DNA of 64,000 nt from Nocardia sp. BMG51109 (GCF_000526215.1 NZ_JAFQ01000004.1:6882001-6946000); one strand, 5' to 3'; shown: positions 1 to 12,612, counted from the first letter of the stretch. Program-made: numbers and translations. Notes: generated by a model from the letters alone, not told the origin.

Positions 1-302
1 ATCGACAGCGACACGTCCATCACCAACATCACGGTGGCGCGGTTGCGGGGCACCTTCTTGGCGGCCTGCGGGCCGGCCGCCGCGATCGTCAGCAGCACCA
101 GGCCGACCAATATCAACGCCACCGGCACGTGCCGGAAGCCGCTGGGCCGCTTGGGCGCGACCCGCTCCAGCGTCTCCATATTCGCGAACCGGAGCAGATG
201 CTGCTTGCGCCGGCGCTGCACCACCACGTAGAGCAGTGCGATCGCGGCGACGACGAGCAGGAACGCCAGCCAGGCGGCGGCGGTGAAATGCGAAATACTC
301 AC
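1..302 (-). CDS. VWA domain membrane protein, 3' end beyond window
   Basis: Only the N-terminal ~100 residues are in the window. A GTG start overlaps the stop of the DUF58 gene by four bases (GTGA), so the two are translationally coupled. The visible protein has a first membrane segment at about residues 8-28, a short basic loop, a second segment at about 58-75, and then reaches the start of a von Willebrand A domain, with the MIDAS motif beginning as DVSLS at the edge. This two-helix plus VWA layout, directly after MoxR and DUF58, matches Rv1481-like (BatA-like) proteins, thought to assist assembly or folding of envelope complexes. Specific substrates are unknown. Confidence 0.88.
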   Translation of the reverse strand, partial: MSISHFTAAAWLAFLLVVAAIALLYVVVQRRRKQHLLRFANMETLERVAPKRPSGFRHVPVALILVGLVLLTIAAAGPQAAKKVPRNRATVMLVMDVSLS

Positions 303-1305
303 TGTCGAGGGACCTGACCGGACGGGGCGCCGAAGGTGTGGCGCCGGGTGGACACGAACCGGACGACGTCGGCGATCCAATCCCGGTCGGTGCGCAGCGT
401 CAGCACCGGGGCTCCGCTGCTGCGCAGCGCCTGCTCGACCTGACCGCGGTGCCGCCGCGCCGCGCGGGTGAAATCGCTACGCAGCGTGGGGGTTACGGTG
501 AACTCCCGGGTGCGGCCGGTCTCGGGATCGTGCAGCACCACGTCACCCACGTCGGGCAGTTCCAGATCCAGCGGATCCAGCACCTCCACCCCGAGCAGAT
601 CGTGGCGGCCGGAGATGGCGCGCAACGACCGTTGCCAGTCGATGTCGCCGAGGAAGTCCGAAATCACCACGGCCAGACCGCGTTTGCGCTGCGGGCGGCG
701 CAGCGACTCGATCGCGCCGCGCAGGTCGCCGCGCACGCCGTCGGCCGCGTGCGGGGTGGTGGCGATGTCACGCAACATCGCCTGAGCATGAACCCGCCCG
801 CTGCGGGCGGGAATCCGGAACAGCCGCTCGCCGTTGGCGACGACGGCGCCGATCCGGTTGCCGCCGCCGCTGGTGAGGTAGGTGACCGCGGCCGCAGCGG
901 CGACCACCAGATCCCGCTTCTGGCACAGCGCGGTGCCGAAGTCGAGGCTGGCGGACAGGTCGACCACGAGCCAGGTCTCCAGCTCCCGGTCGGCGATCAT
1001 CTGCCGCACGTGCGGATGGGTGGTGCGGGCCGTGACCGACCAGTCCATCTGGCGCACGTCGTCGCCCGGCTGATACAGCCGGGCCTCACCGGGTTCGGAC
1101 CCCGGGCCCGGGATCAGGCCCTGGTGGTCGCCGTGCAGCACGCCGTCCAGGCGCCGGCGCACGGTCAGTTCGAGGGTCTTCAGCGCGGCCGACAACCGCG
1201 GATCGTTCAGATTGCCGGAGCGGAACGAGGGCGGGGCCGCACTGTGCTTCGTCGGTGGGACCTTCGGTGAATTCGTCACTGGCGCAACCGAATCCGACGC
1301 TCCGG

Positions 1306-1309
<4 letters not shown>
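299..1309 (-). CDS. DUF58 domain-containing protein
   Basis: 336-residue protein of the DUF58 family, partner of MoxR ATPases. The hallmark PGDDVRQMDWSVTART segment lies about a quarter of the way in, followed by a degenerate VWA-like fold (VVDLSASLDFG, then VISDFLGDI). A longer open frame exists upstream, but the GTG at 1309 overlaps the moxR stop as GTGA and the extra N-terminal sequence is low-complexity Arg/Ala, so I chose the coupled start. It lies between moxR and the VWA gene in one operon, like Rv1480. Known role of the family: probable adaptor in MoxR-dependent maturation; molecular function undefined. Confidence 0.93.
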
Positions 1310-2505
<1,196 letters not shown>

Positions 2506-2761
2506 AAAAATCCCCGCTTTCGCCTAGTCCGGCCTCGTGAGGCTCGCCGCTGCATCTGTAGTTCACCGCCCGGTGGCATCGTCGCCGCCTCCGCGGCCGA
2601 TCCGACCCACCCGGCGTGTTCCCCACCACTATTCCAGGTCCGGCATTCTCCCCCAACGCCGCCAGGGGATTCCGACACGCCGCGCGCCGCGCAGTACACG
2701 CCACAAGTTCGAACCCTAACGCACGCGACGTCGTCGGCACCTGAGAGGACACTGGGAGTCG

Positions 2762-4174
2762 TCAGGTCAGCAGCCGGACCGCGTACGGCATGATGCCCCC
2801 CTCGCGCACCGGCGAAACCTTCACCACGTCGCCGGATTCGGGCGCCTCCACCATCTTGCCGTCACCCAGGTACATCGCCACGTGCTCGCTGCCGCCCGAA
2901 CCCCAGAACAGCATGTCGCCGCGTTCCCGCTCGGCCACCGGAACCTGGGTGCCCATCGTGTACTGGTAACCGCTGTAGTGCGGCAACGAGATCCCGACGC
3001 CGGCGAACGCGTAGATCATCAGGCCGGAACAGTCGAAGCCGACCTTGTCGAAGTCGCCGTGACTGTCGGCGACTCCGCCGTCGCGGATGCCCAGGGTCGC
3101 GCCGCTCTCGTCGCCGCCGCCCCAGGCGTAGGTCACGCCCAGTTGCGACATCGCCCGGTCGACCACGGTCTCGATCAGTTCGGACCGGTCACCGGCCGGG
3201 CGATTCGGGGTCGGCATCGAGGCGTGCGGCGCGGGCGCGTTGTCCAGCTGGGTGTGCGGGCGCTTCCCCGCGCCCAGCTGCGCGGCCCGGTCCTGAGCCG
3301 TCCGGTCGGCGGATGCCCGCTGCGACGCCTGCTCGGCGGCGGCCTGCGCGGCCGCCTCCTCGGCCTGCCGCTGCCGGTCCCACGACAGGAATGCCTCGCG
3401 CTGCCCCTGCAGCCCCGCGACCCGATGCCGGGCCTCGTCGAGCCGCTGCTGCGCCGAATCCCGTTGCTGCATCAGTGCGTTGCGCTGCGCGGCCTGCTGT
3501 TCCTGCGCGGCCTTGGCGGCCACCACCGCCTGCTCCGCCTCCGCCTTCTTCTGCTCGGCGGCGGCCGCGGCGGCGTCGGCGACCTGTTTGGCCTGCCGCA
3601 CGGCCGAATCCCGGTTGGCCTGTTCGATCTGCGTGCGGCGGAGCCGCTCCAGCGCGTCCTGTCTGCTCTTGGACGCCAGCTCGAGCAGCTGCGCGCGGTC
3701 CAGCGCGGCCGCCGGGTCGTCCCCGCCCAGCACGTTGACCAGCGAGCCCGTGCCGGGCCGGGTGTACGCCTCGACGGCGAACCGGTCGAAGTCGGCGCGG
3801 GCCCGGTCCACCTGGGCGCCCGCCGCGTCCAGATCGCGGCGGCTCGCCGCTACCGCGGCCGCCGCCGCGTCGGCCTGGGCCCGGGCGGCCTGCAGGTCGA
3901 CCAGCGCCTTGTTCACCGACTCGCGCTTGCGGGCCACCTCGGTGTCGAGCTGCTGCAACTGCTGTTCGGCCGCGGCAACCTCGTTGATCAGCCCGCCCAC
4001 CTGGGCGACGCCGGTGTCCACCTGCCCGTTGGCGTCGGCGATATCGCCTTCGCTCGGATTGGGTGGTGGCGGCGGCGCCGCATCCACCGCCGGCCCCCTC
4101 GCCGTCAGGGCGACGGCGCAGACGAGCAATCCGAGAGCGACCCTGACCGAGGCCCCCTGCCGCCTCCCCGGCAC
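2762..4174 (-). CDS. ripA: RipA-like NlpC/P60 peptidoglycan endopeptidase
   Basis: Secreted D,L-endopeptidase expected to cut peptide stems of peptidoglycan during cell separation. I place the start at GTG 4174, eight bases after GGAGG; an ATG at 4273 would add a non-signal-like extension. With this start the protein has 470 residues and its catalytic residues fall at C382 (FDCSGLM), H431 (SEHVAMYL) and E443 (MVEAPESG), almost the same numbers as in M. tuberculosis RipA. Order: signal peptide (about 10-35), a long Ala/Gln-rich coiled coil (about 60-290) which in RipA blocks the active site, a Pro-rich linker, then the NlpC/P60 domain. Only one such gene is present here, where mycobacteria have ripA and ripB. 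Confidence 0.93.
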   Translation of the reverse strand: MPGRRQGASVRVALGLLVCAVALTARGPAVDAAPPPPPNPSEGDIADANGQVDTGVAQVGGLINEVAAAEQQLQQLDTEVARKRESVNKALVDLQAARAQADAAAAAVAASRRDLDAAGAQVDRARADFDRFAVEAYTRPGTGSLVNVLGGDDPAAALDRAQLLELASKSRQDALERLRRTQIEQANRDSAVRQAKQVADAAAAAAEQKKAEAEQAVVAAKAAQEQQAAQRNALMQQRDSAQQRLDEARHRVAGLQGQREAFLSWDRQRQAEEAAAQAAAEQASQRASADRTAQDRAAQLGAGKRPHTQLDNAPAPHASMPTPNRPAGDRSELIETVVDRAMSQLGVTYAWGGGDESGATLGIRDGGVADSHGDFDKVGFDCSGLMIYAFAGVGISLPHYSGYQYTMGTQVPVAERERGDMLFWGSGGSEHVAMYLGDGKMVEAPESGDVVKVSPVREGGIMPYAVRLLT

Positions 4175-4312
4175 CCGCACCACCTCCCTGGATCCCGCTC
4201 CGGCCTCCGATGCAACGGCGTTCCATCGGAACTGCGCCGGCCGATCGGTGCAGCGGTCTCGCGCCACGAGCATCGGTCGGCCCCTGCAACCCTCCAGCCA
4301 CTAGAAGCGCAT

Positions 4313-4339
4313 ATGACACTTCTTCCCCATCCGTGTCAT
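4313..4339 (-). promoter_or_regulatory. Inverted repeat in the leader of the NlpC/P60 gene
   Basis: A perfect 7-bp inverted repeat (ATGACAC / GTGTCAT, 13-base loop) lies about 140 bases upstream of the chosen ripA-like start. It could be a dyad operator or an mRNA hairpin. In mycobacteria MtrA controls ripA from this region, but I do not see a clean MtrA direct repeat. Confidence 0.35.
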
Positions 4340-4395
4340 TTGAAACCGTACGTCACATTGTCCACGGGGAAAACAAGGGCAACGGAATGCCAGGG

Positions 4396-4408
4396 CTGTA
4401 ATTTACAG
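4396..4408. promoter_or_regulatory. 13-bp AT-rich palindrome upstream of ripA-like gene
   Basis: CTGTAATTTACAG is a perfect palindrome with one central base. It is strikingly AT-rich for this genome and lies in the 460-bp gap between the endopeptidase start and the preceding membrane-protein gene. A repressor or activator site, or part of the promoter, is plausible; the binding protein is unknown. The rest of this gap shows no convincing gene. Confidence 0.3.
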
Positions 4409-4638
4409 ATAGCTCGCGGATAACCATAGGGCGACACGGATATACCCCGCAGAAACAGACCGAATATCCGGTCGCAGCGCGCCGACCCGGACGCGCCGCA
4501 CCCCGGCCGGCCGACGCGGGGCCGACCCCGGCGCGCGGCCGCGCGCCCTACTCCACCGGAATGCCGCAATCAGGCGGCGAACGGCAATCGCGGTGCGAAT
4601 CACCGGGAACCCGGCACCCCCGGCACCGGGACGACCGT

Positions 4639-5193
4639 CTAGGAGGCGTGCGCCTCGGAACCCTCCGGCGCCGTGGCCGGACCGCGCCGCGCCTTGACCC
4701 AGTACAGCCCGCCGATCACCAGCAGCGCCAGCACCAGCAGCGCGGCGGTCACGACGGTGGGCGACACCTGCTGCGGCGCCTCGAGCCGATCGACGAATAT
4801 CCGTGCCGCCGTATCGGAATGCCCGACCTTCTGCCCCTTCGCCGGATCCTCGGCCCACTCCAGCCGCGCGCGCGGGATGGCATCGCTGTAGGTCCCGACC
4901 ATGTCGTCGCTGAACACCGCGACCGTGCCGTGTTCCTGCTTGCCGACGGTCGTGGCCAGGTCGCGCATGTCCTCCTCGCGCCCCTTGTTGCCCTGCACCA
5001 CCACGACGGTCAGCGGGATGCCGTGATCGCGGGCGTCGTCGACGATCGCCGCCAGCGCGCCTTCCTTGTCCTTCTGCCCCTTGGGCGTGGCGACGTGGTT
5101 GTCGGCCAGGTCCGCCAGGATCACGTCCAGGTCGGTATCGGGCGGTAGCGCCGCGGCTTCGGGTGTAAGAACCGAGGTGTCAAAGACGGTCAT
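4639..5193 (-). CDS. Small C-terminally anchored membrane protein, Rv1476-like
   Basis: 184 residues starting at ATG 5193. The first ~135 residues form an alpha/beta domain with alternating hydrophobic strands (LTVVVVQGN, GTVAVFSDDM), then one transmembrane helix (about 142-162) and a short basic C-terminal tail (WVKARRG). This matches the small membrane protein Rv1476, which lies between acn and ripA in mycobacteria. Function is unknown; gene order suggests it belongs to the envelope operon that continues with the endopeptidase and moxR. It is divergent from acn, sharing the intergenic region with the AcnR operator. Confidence 0.85.
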   Translation of the reverse strand: MTVFDTSVLTPEAAALPPDTDLDVILADLADNHVATPKGQKDKEGALAAIVDDARDHGIPLTVVVVQGNKGREEDMRDLATTVGKQEHGTVAVFSDDMVGTYSDAIPRARLEWAEDPAKGQKVGHSDTAARIFVDRLEAPQQVSPTVVTAALLVLALLVIGGLYWVKARRGPATAPEGSEAHAS

Positions 5194-5370
5194 CTTCCAT
5201 CCGGTCTGTCGAGCCGCCCAGCGGGCGACGGGCATCCAACACTGTCCAGGCGATCAGCTTGCTGACGACGGCGCCGCCGGACCGACTACCCGACGGGCTC
5301 GAGAGCACAGTACGCGACAGGAGGATGATGGTTACCGGCACGCCACGCGTTATGTGCCCCGCGCGTTTCA

Positions 5371-5386
5371 TAGGACAAGCGTACTG
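5371..5386 (+). promoter_or_regulatory. AcnR operator upstream of acn
   Basis: TAGGACAAGCGTACTG agrees with the published corynebacterial AcnR operator CAGNACnnncGTACTG at all fixed positions but the first. It lies about 180 bp upstream of the acn ATG, in the intergenic region shared with the divergent membrane-protein gene, where a promoter is expected. The cognate repressor gene acnR is just downstream of acn, so negative control of aconitase by AcnR is well supported by context. Binding here is inferred. Confidence 0.75.
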
Positions 5387-5465
5387 TTAGAGTTGGCAGC
5401 ACGAGGCGCACAGCCCCGAGACTGCGCCCTCGACCGAACCGCCGGCACAGCCCTGCCGGCGGTGA

Positions 5466-8381
<2,916 letters not shown>

Positions 8382-8403
8382 TACAGCTACAGCTCTGCAC
8401 GAT

Positions 8404-8435
8404 GCCCCGGCGCCGGATCCTCTCCGGGCCGGGGC
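8404..8435 (+). terminator. GC-rich hairpin after acn
   Basis: GCCCCGGC and GCCGGGGC form a perfect 8-bp stem with a 16-base loop, 22 bases after the acn stop. There is no T-tract, as is common for actinobacterial terminators. It may separate acn from acnR or cause partial read-through. Confidence 0.6.
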
Positions 8436-8603
8436 GCCACTGCTCACCGCTGGTGTCGGACGTGGTCTCGTCGTTCCGGCGAACGTCGGGATCGAGTAGC
8501 GAGGTTCGGCACGAACGTTGCGTCTCCGTCTCGGTCCCGGCCTTCACCGGGATGACCGCGCGAGGCGCGGTCAGTTTCGCCGCACACCCCGCTTGGAGGA
8601 GCC

Positions 8604-9170
8604 ATGCCCAAGGTCAGTGACGACCACCTCGCCGCCCGGCGCAGCCAGATCCTGGACGGGGCGCGGCGCTGCTTCGCCGAATTCGGCTACGAGGGTGCGA
8701 CGGTGCGCCGGCTCGAGGACGCCATCGGGCTGTCCCGCGGCGCGATATTCCATCATTTCCGGGACAAGGACGCCTTGTTCCTGGCGCTGGCCCACGAGGA
8801 TGCCGCGCGCATGGCCGAGGTCGCGGCCAACCAGGGCCTGGTGCAGGTGATGCGCGACATGCTCGCGCGGCCCGAGGACTTCGACTGGCTCGGCACCCGG
8901 CTCGAGATCGCGCGGCGGCTGCGCACCGACGCCGAGTTCCGCGCCCACTGGGAACAGCGGTCCGAGGAGCTGACCGCGGCGACCATCGCCCGTCTGGAAC
9001 GCCGCAAGGCCGCCGGGGCGCTGCGCGACGACGTGCCGACCGATGTGCTGCTCGGCTATCTCGATCTGGTGCTGGACGGCCTGATCGCCCGCATCGCGTC
9101 CGGGCACGCGAACGACAACCTCTCCGCCGTGCTCGATCTGGTGGAGGCCTCCGTCCGCCGCAAGCAGTGA
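8604..9170 (+). CDS. acnR: TetR-family aconitase repressor AcnR
   Basis: 188 residues with a typical TetR N-terminal helix-turn-helix (about 12-58: ILDGARRCFAEFGYEGATVR, LSRGAIFHHFRDKDALF) and a helical ligand/dimer domain. A GGAGG sequence precedes the ATG. Position directly downstream of acn is conserved from Corynebacterium to Mycobacterium (Rv1474c), and a matching operator lies upstream of acn. In C. glutamicum AcnR represses acn and responds to citrate-Mg; I infer the same role here. Confidence 0.93.
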   Translation: MPKVSDDHLAARRSQILDGARRCFAEFGYEGATVRRLEDAIGLSRGAIFHHFRDKDALFLALAHEDAARMAEVAANQGLVQVMRDMLARPEDFDWLGTRLEIARRLRTDAEFRAHWEQRSEELTAATIARLERRKAAGALRDDVPTDVLLGYLDLVLDGLIARIASGHANDNLSAVLDLVEASVRRKQ

Positions 9171-9351
9171 GACGGGCGCGGGACCGCCGGAAATGACATC
9201 GCGTGCAGATATGCACGCAATGCCGGGCGGCATTCCATGCGAGTCCGCACGGAATGCGGGATCCGTAGCCGCCCAAGAACGTCCGGCAGCCGTGACACAG
9301 ACCACGGACGGAGCGGAAATAGACGGGCATGTGCTGCCGGTTCGCCGGGGT

Positions 9352-9768
9352 ATGACCTTTTCCGTGCCCGTCACCGTTCGCGGCTACGAAACCGATGTGA
9401 ACGGCCATCTCAATCAGGCCGTCTACCACCAGTACGCGGAGCACGCGCGGTGGGAGGTGATGCGCGCCGCCGGGATCGTGCCGGAGAAGTTGCGGCCGGC
9501 GGGCGTCGGGCCGGTGGTCCTGGAATCGACCGTCCGGCACCTGCGCGAACTGCATCTCGGCGACGAGGTGTCGGTCACCTGCACGGTCGAATGGGGCGAG
9601 GGCAAGGCCTTCCGGATGCATCAGCAGATCGTCAAGCTGGACGGCACGGTGTCGGCCGAGTTCCGCGTCGTGCTCGGCCTGATGGATCTCACCGCCCGCC
9701 GGCTCGTGCCGAATCCCGTCGACCGGTTCCTGGAGCTCGCCGACTCCCGAGAGCTGTTGAATCTGTGA
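9352..9768 (+). CDS. Acyl-CoA thioesterase, 4HBT hotdog-fold
   Basis: 138 residues from the chosen ATG; the open frame extends back to 9193, but the homologous part begins here with SVPVTVRGYETDVNGHLNQA. The hotdog signature is clear: D-x-N-G-H-L-N-x-A-x-Y near the N-terminus supplies the catalytic/substrate-binding Asp and Asn region, followed by HARWE and the long central strands. Such enzymes hydrolyse acyl-CoA thioesters. No start has a good ribosome-binding site, so the N-terminus is uncertain. Neighbours give no pathway. Confidence 0.85.
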   Translation: MTFSVPVTVRGYETDVNGHLNQAVYHQYAEHARWEVMRAAGIVPEKLRPAGVGPVVLESTVRHLRELHLGDEVSVTCTVEWGEGKAFRMHQQIVKLDGTVSAEFRVVLGLMDLTARRLVPNPVDRFLELADSRELLNL

Positions 9769-9959
9769 CCGCCGGCGCCCCGCCACGGCGTTGACCGCTC
9801 AACTGAAAATCTTTCGGCGATAGCGTTTTACAGTCGGGGGCCGTCTCCCCGGGCACCCGTAATTCTTCCGATGTGAACCGGCCGGCGCGACCACCGAGCT
9901 ATGATCCAGGTCACGCTCGGCTTCCGTGGCAAACCGCGAGCAGATCGGAGACCAGCTCG

Positions 9960-10460
9960 ATGACCGAAACTCTTCGCCCGTTCATCCCTGCCGCCGGATC
10001 GGCTCCGGACGATCGGGATCTCGTTCCCCCGTTGTCCGGCTATCTGACGGCAGAGTCCGAGCACACCGTCAGCGTCCGGGTCGGCGAGGGCACGTGGACC
10101 TTCGACCGGGCAGACATCTTGCGTCTCGATGTGCCGGAGTCCGGCCGATCCGACGGGGGCCGGCCCGAAGCTCCCGGCAGACCATCGGCCGACCGTCCGG
10201 TGCGGGTATGGGTCCGCCCCGGCGCCACAGCGGATTTCACGCAGCGCCGGCGCATCGACCTCGTCGACCGCCCGATGACGCTCGCCCGGCCGCACTCCCC
10301 GGCCCGCGGCGACGACCTGCTGCGCCGCCTGACCGAGGTGTGGGCCCGCCGCCTGCGGCTGCCCGGCACTCCCGGCATCGGCGGGGCCACCTTCACCTAC
10401 TGCCAGACGCGAACTTCCGCGCGCAGCGACGACGGCACGGCCTGCGACAGTCTGGACTGA
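9960..10460 (+). CDS. Hypothetical protein, candidate graspetide precursor
   Basis: 166 residues, starting at an ATG with GGAG about ten bases upstream; no family recognised. The N-terminal half looks folded (strands around VSVRVGEGTWTFDRADILRL); the middle is Pro/Arg-rich. The last ~25 residues change character: they are rich in Thr, Ser and Asp (TRTSARSDD, then CDSLD at the very end), resembling core peptides in which an ATP-grasp ligase joins Thr/Ser or Lys side chains to Asp/Glu. The stop is 12 bases before the ATP-grasp ligase gene, so they form one operon. At 166 aa it is longer than usual graspetide precursors. The function is an inference from the partner gene. Confidence 0.7.
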   Translation: MTETLRPFIPAAGSAPDDRDLVPPLSGYLTAESEHTVSVRVGEGTWTFDRADILRLDVPESGRSDGGRPEAPGRPSADRPVRVWVRPGATADFTQRRRIDLVDRPMTLARPHSPARGDDLLRRLTEVWARRLRLPGTPGIGGATFTYCQTRTSARSDDGTACDSLD

Positions 10461-10472
10461 GGTCCCCATTCG

Positions 10473-11435
10473 ATGGCCGCCCACCCGGCAGGTTCGGTCC
10501 TGATCGTCACCGAAACCGACGATCTGCACGCCGAGGCGATGGCGGCCACGCTGCGAAAACACCATCGACTCAACCCGATTCGCCTCGACATGCGCGAATT
10601 TCCGCGTGCCGGAGGCAGTTTCCGCCTCGATCGAGCGGGCACGGCGCGATCGCTGTCGCATCTGACCGGGCTGGACGACGTCACCTCGGTCTGGTGGCGG
10701 CGCCCGCACCGCTGCGCCGTTCCCACGAGCACACAGGGCGCCGACGACGACTACCGCCAGGCCGAATGCGACGGGTTTCTGCAGGGCCTGCTCTGGTCGA
10801 TCCCTGCGGTATGGGTCAACGACCCCGGCGCCGACCGCACCGCCACGCGCAAGATCGTGCAGTTGGAGACGGCGCAGCGCAGCGGATTCGCGATCCCCGA
10901 GACGCTCATCACCAACGATCCGGACGAGGCCCGCAGCTTCGTCGACTCCCGCCGCGGCGCCGTGGTCTACAAGCGCACCGGGACCGGGCGCGCCGAATTC
11001 TCCGAGACCCGTCTGGTCGCACCCGCCGACCTCGACCGGCTGGGCACCATCCGCTCGGCGCCCACCACCTTCCAGGACTACATCGATGCCGAATGCGATC
11101 TGCGGGTGGTGTGGATCGACGGCATCGAATGGGCGGTGCGCATCGACTCGCAAGCCGGTGTGGGACGGGTGGATTCGCGCCTGGACACCTCGGTGGGTTT
11201 CGGCACCGCCCGCCTGCCGGCCGCGGTGAGCAAGTCGCTGGCCACACTGATGGGCGCGCTCGGTCTCACGTTCGGGGTCCTCGACATCCGGCTCGGCGTG
11301 GATGGCGAGTATTACTTCCTCGAGGTGAATCCCCAGGGCCAGTTCGCCTATCTGGAAATCAAGACCGGTCTGCCCATTTTCCGGAGCCTCGCCCATTACC
11401 TCGTGCACGGTGACGCCACCGTGCCGGGGTACTGA
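10473..11435 (+). CDS. MvdD/PgnI-like ATP-grasp peptide ligase
   Basis: 320 residues, the usual length for graspetide (omega-ester/amide peptide) ligases. A Rossmann-like pre-ATP-grasp part (VLIVTETDDLHAEAMAATL) and a conserved SVWWRRP motif precede the ATP-grasp fold: a nucleotide-binding lysine in VVYKRTGTGR, then the metal-binding C-terminal segment DIRL...FLEVNPQGQFAYLE. These enzymes phosphorylate Asp/Glu side chains of a precursor peptide and form macrolactone or macrolactam links. It is preceded at 12 bp by the candidate precursor. No methyltransferase, protease or transporter gene is adjacent, so the locus is minimal. Confidence 0.88.
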   Translation: MAAHPAGSVLIVTETDDLHAEAMAATLRKHHRLNPIRLDMREFPRAGGSFRLDRAGTARSLSHLTGLDDVTSVWWRRPHRCAVPTSTQGADDDYRQAECDGFLQGLLWSIPAVWVNDPGADRTATRKIVQLETAQRSGFAIPETLITNDPDEARSFVDSRRGAVVYKRTGTGRAEFSETRLVAPADLDRLGTIRSAPTTFQDYIDAECDLRVVWIDGIEWAVRIDSQAGVGRVDSRLDTSVGFGTARLPAAVSKSLATLMGALGLTFGVLDIRLGVDGEYYFLEVNPQGQFAYLEIKTGLPIFRSLAHYLVHGDATVPGY

Positions 11436-11487
11436 GTCACTGTCCCGCCCCGGGACACGCGGTCACTGTCCCGCCCCGGGACACGCG
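11436..11487 (+). terminator. Tandem 26-bp repeats, each a hairpin
   Basis: Two identical 26-bp units (11436-11461 and 11462-11487) start immediately at the stop of the ATP-grasp ligase gene. Each contains the inverted repeat TGTCCC-GCCCC-GGGACA. Two consecutive hairpins right after an operon are best read as a double terminator, or as a duplicated one. Confidence 0.6.
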
Positions 11488-11563
11488 CCGACGCGAGACG
11501 TGCGCCCACATCCCGCGAGACACGTTGCCACGCAACGAGACTCGCGGCATGCGAGAGCAACGC

Positions 11564-11803
11564 CTACTTGCTGGCGGACTTGCGCCGATTCGCCCCACCC
11601 CGGCTGCGGAGTTGCACATGCGACTCCACCAGGACGTTGTGGATGAACCCGTACGAGCGCCCGGTCTCCCGGGCCAGCGAGCGGATGCTCGCACCGGCCT
11701 CGTACTGCTTCTTCAACTGGGATTGCAAGCGGTCTCGGGACTTTCCGGTGACGCGCGTGCCCTTACCCAACGTGGACTTCCCTTGTGCGGGCCTGTCACT
11801 CAT
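11564..11803 (-). CDS. Small helix-turn-helix protein
   Basis: 79 residues with an excellent ribosome-binding site (GGAGGAAGCC before ATG). After a basic N-terminus (GKGTRVTGKSRDRLQSQLKK) comes a compact HTH (YEAGASIRSLARETGRSYGF, then IHNVLVESHV) and a basic tail with RSRGGANRRK. Proteins of this length and pattern are widespread in actinobacteria and annotated as HTH domain proteins. It is likely a nucleoid-type or regulatory DNA-binding protein; the targets are unknown. It is convergent with the ATP-grasp operon. Confidence 0.85.
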   Translation of the reverse strand: MSDRPAQGKSTLGKGTRVTGKSRDRLQSQLKKQYEAGASIRSLARETGRSYGFIHNVLVESHVQLRSRGGANRRKSASK

Positions 11804-11982
11804 GGCTTCCTCCGGTCGCCGTGCAGCCTCATTCCAGGCTAGACATTCGACTGTCGGTGATCAACGCCTCTTTGTGATTTAGCTCACCGATTTCGGTAAT
11901 TGTCCAGGCCGGGCGACGATTTTCCACCCTGGGCGCCGTCCACAGGTACGACAACCACCCACTCGAACACCCGGGAGAACCC

Positions 11983-12591
11983 ATGCGCAAGATCACCGCA
12001 GGACTGTTCATCGCCCTCGACGGCGTCGTCGAGGACCCGCAGGACTGGCATTTTCCGTACTACAACGCCGAGATGGGCGCCGCCGTCGACGCGCAACTCG
12101 GCGCCGCCGACACCCTGCTGCTCGGCCGCGTGACCTACGACGGTTTCGCCGACGCCTGGCCGGACCGCGAGGACGCCGGCGGCGAGGATGCCGCCTTCGC
12201 GAAGAAGCTCGGCGATGCCCGCAAGATCGTGGTGACACATCAGGAACCCGCCTTCACCTGGCGCAACTCCGAGGTACTGAAAGGCGAACTGCTGGAAGCG
12301 GTCACGGCACTCAAGCGGGAGCCCGGCGGCGACATCGGCATGAGCGGATCGGTATCCGTGGTGCGTCAACTGCTCGGCGCCGGATTGATCGACGAACTGC
12401 ATCTCCTCGTGCACCCGATCGCGATTCGCAAGGGCCTGCGCCTGTTCGAACCCGCCGACACCACTCTGCCGCTGACGCTGCTGCGCTCCACCCCGTTCGA
12501 GACCGGCGTCGTGCACCAGGTCTACGGCCCGGGCGAACATCTGAGCGGCGGCTACGAGGATGCCGAACAGCATCTCGCACAAGACGACTGA
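11983..12591 (+). CDS. Dihydrofolate reductase/RibD C-terminal domain protein
   Basis: 202 residues. The fold signature of RibD-C/DHFR-like reductases is present: KITAGLFIALDGVVEDPQDWHF at the N-terminus (NADPH-binding strand and loop), LLLGRVTYDGFADAWP, then the late GGDIGMSGSVSVVRQLLGAGLIDEL segment followed by HPIAI. Such stand-alone proteins are presumed NADPH-dependent reductases; substrates are mostly unknown. GGGAG six bases upstream of the ATG supports the start. It is monocistronic, convergent with the ABC-F gene. Confidence 0.88.
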   Translation: MRKITAGLFIALDGVVEDPQDWHFPYYNAEMGAAVDAQLGAADTLLLGRVTYDGFADAWPDREDAGGEDAAFAKKLGDARKIVVTHQEPAFTWRNSEVLKGELLEAVTALKREPGGDIGMSGSVSVVRQLLGAGLIDELHLLVHPIAIRKGLRLFEPADTTLPLTLLRSTPFETGVVHQVYGPGEHLSGGYEDAEQHLAQDD

Positions 12592-12612
12592 CGCCCCCGG
12601 CGCCGGCGACGC

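Noticed and set aside
4175..4480. c-di-AMP (ydaO-type) riboswitch upstream of the NlpC/P60 gene
   Set aside because: Such switches are known before actinobacterial NlpC/P60 genes, but I could not find the conserved core sequence or its pairing on the minus strand.
9926..11413. 495-codon plus-strand frame overlapping the ATP-grasp locus
   Set aside because: Arg/Pro/His-rich out-of-frame translation; the 9960 and 10473 frames carry the motifs.
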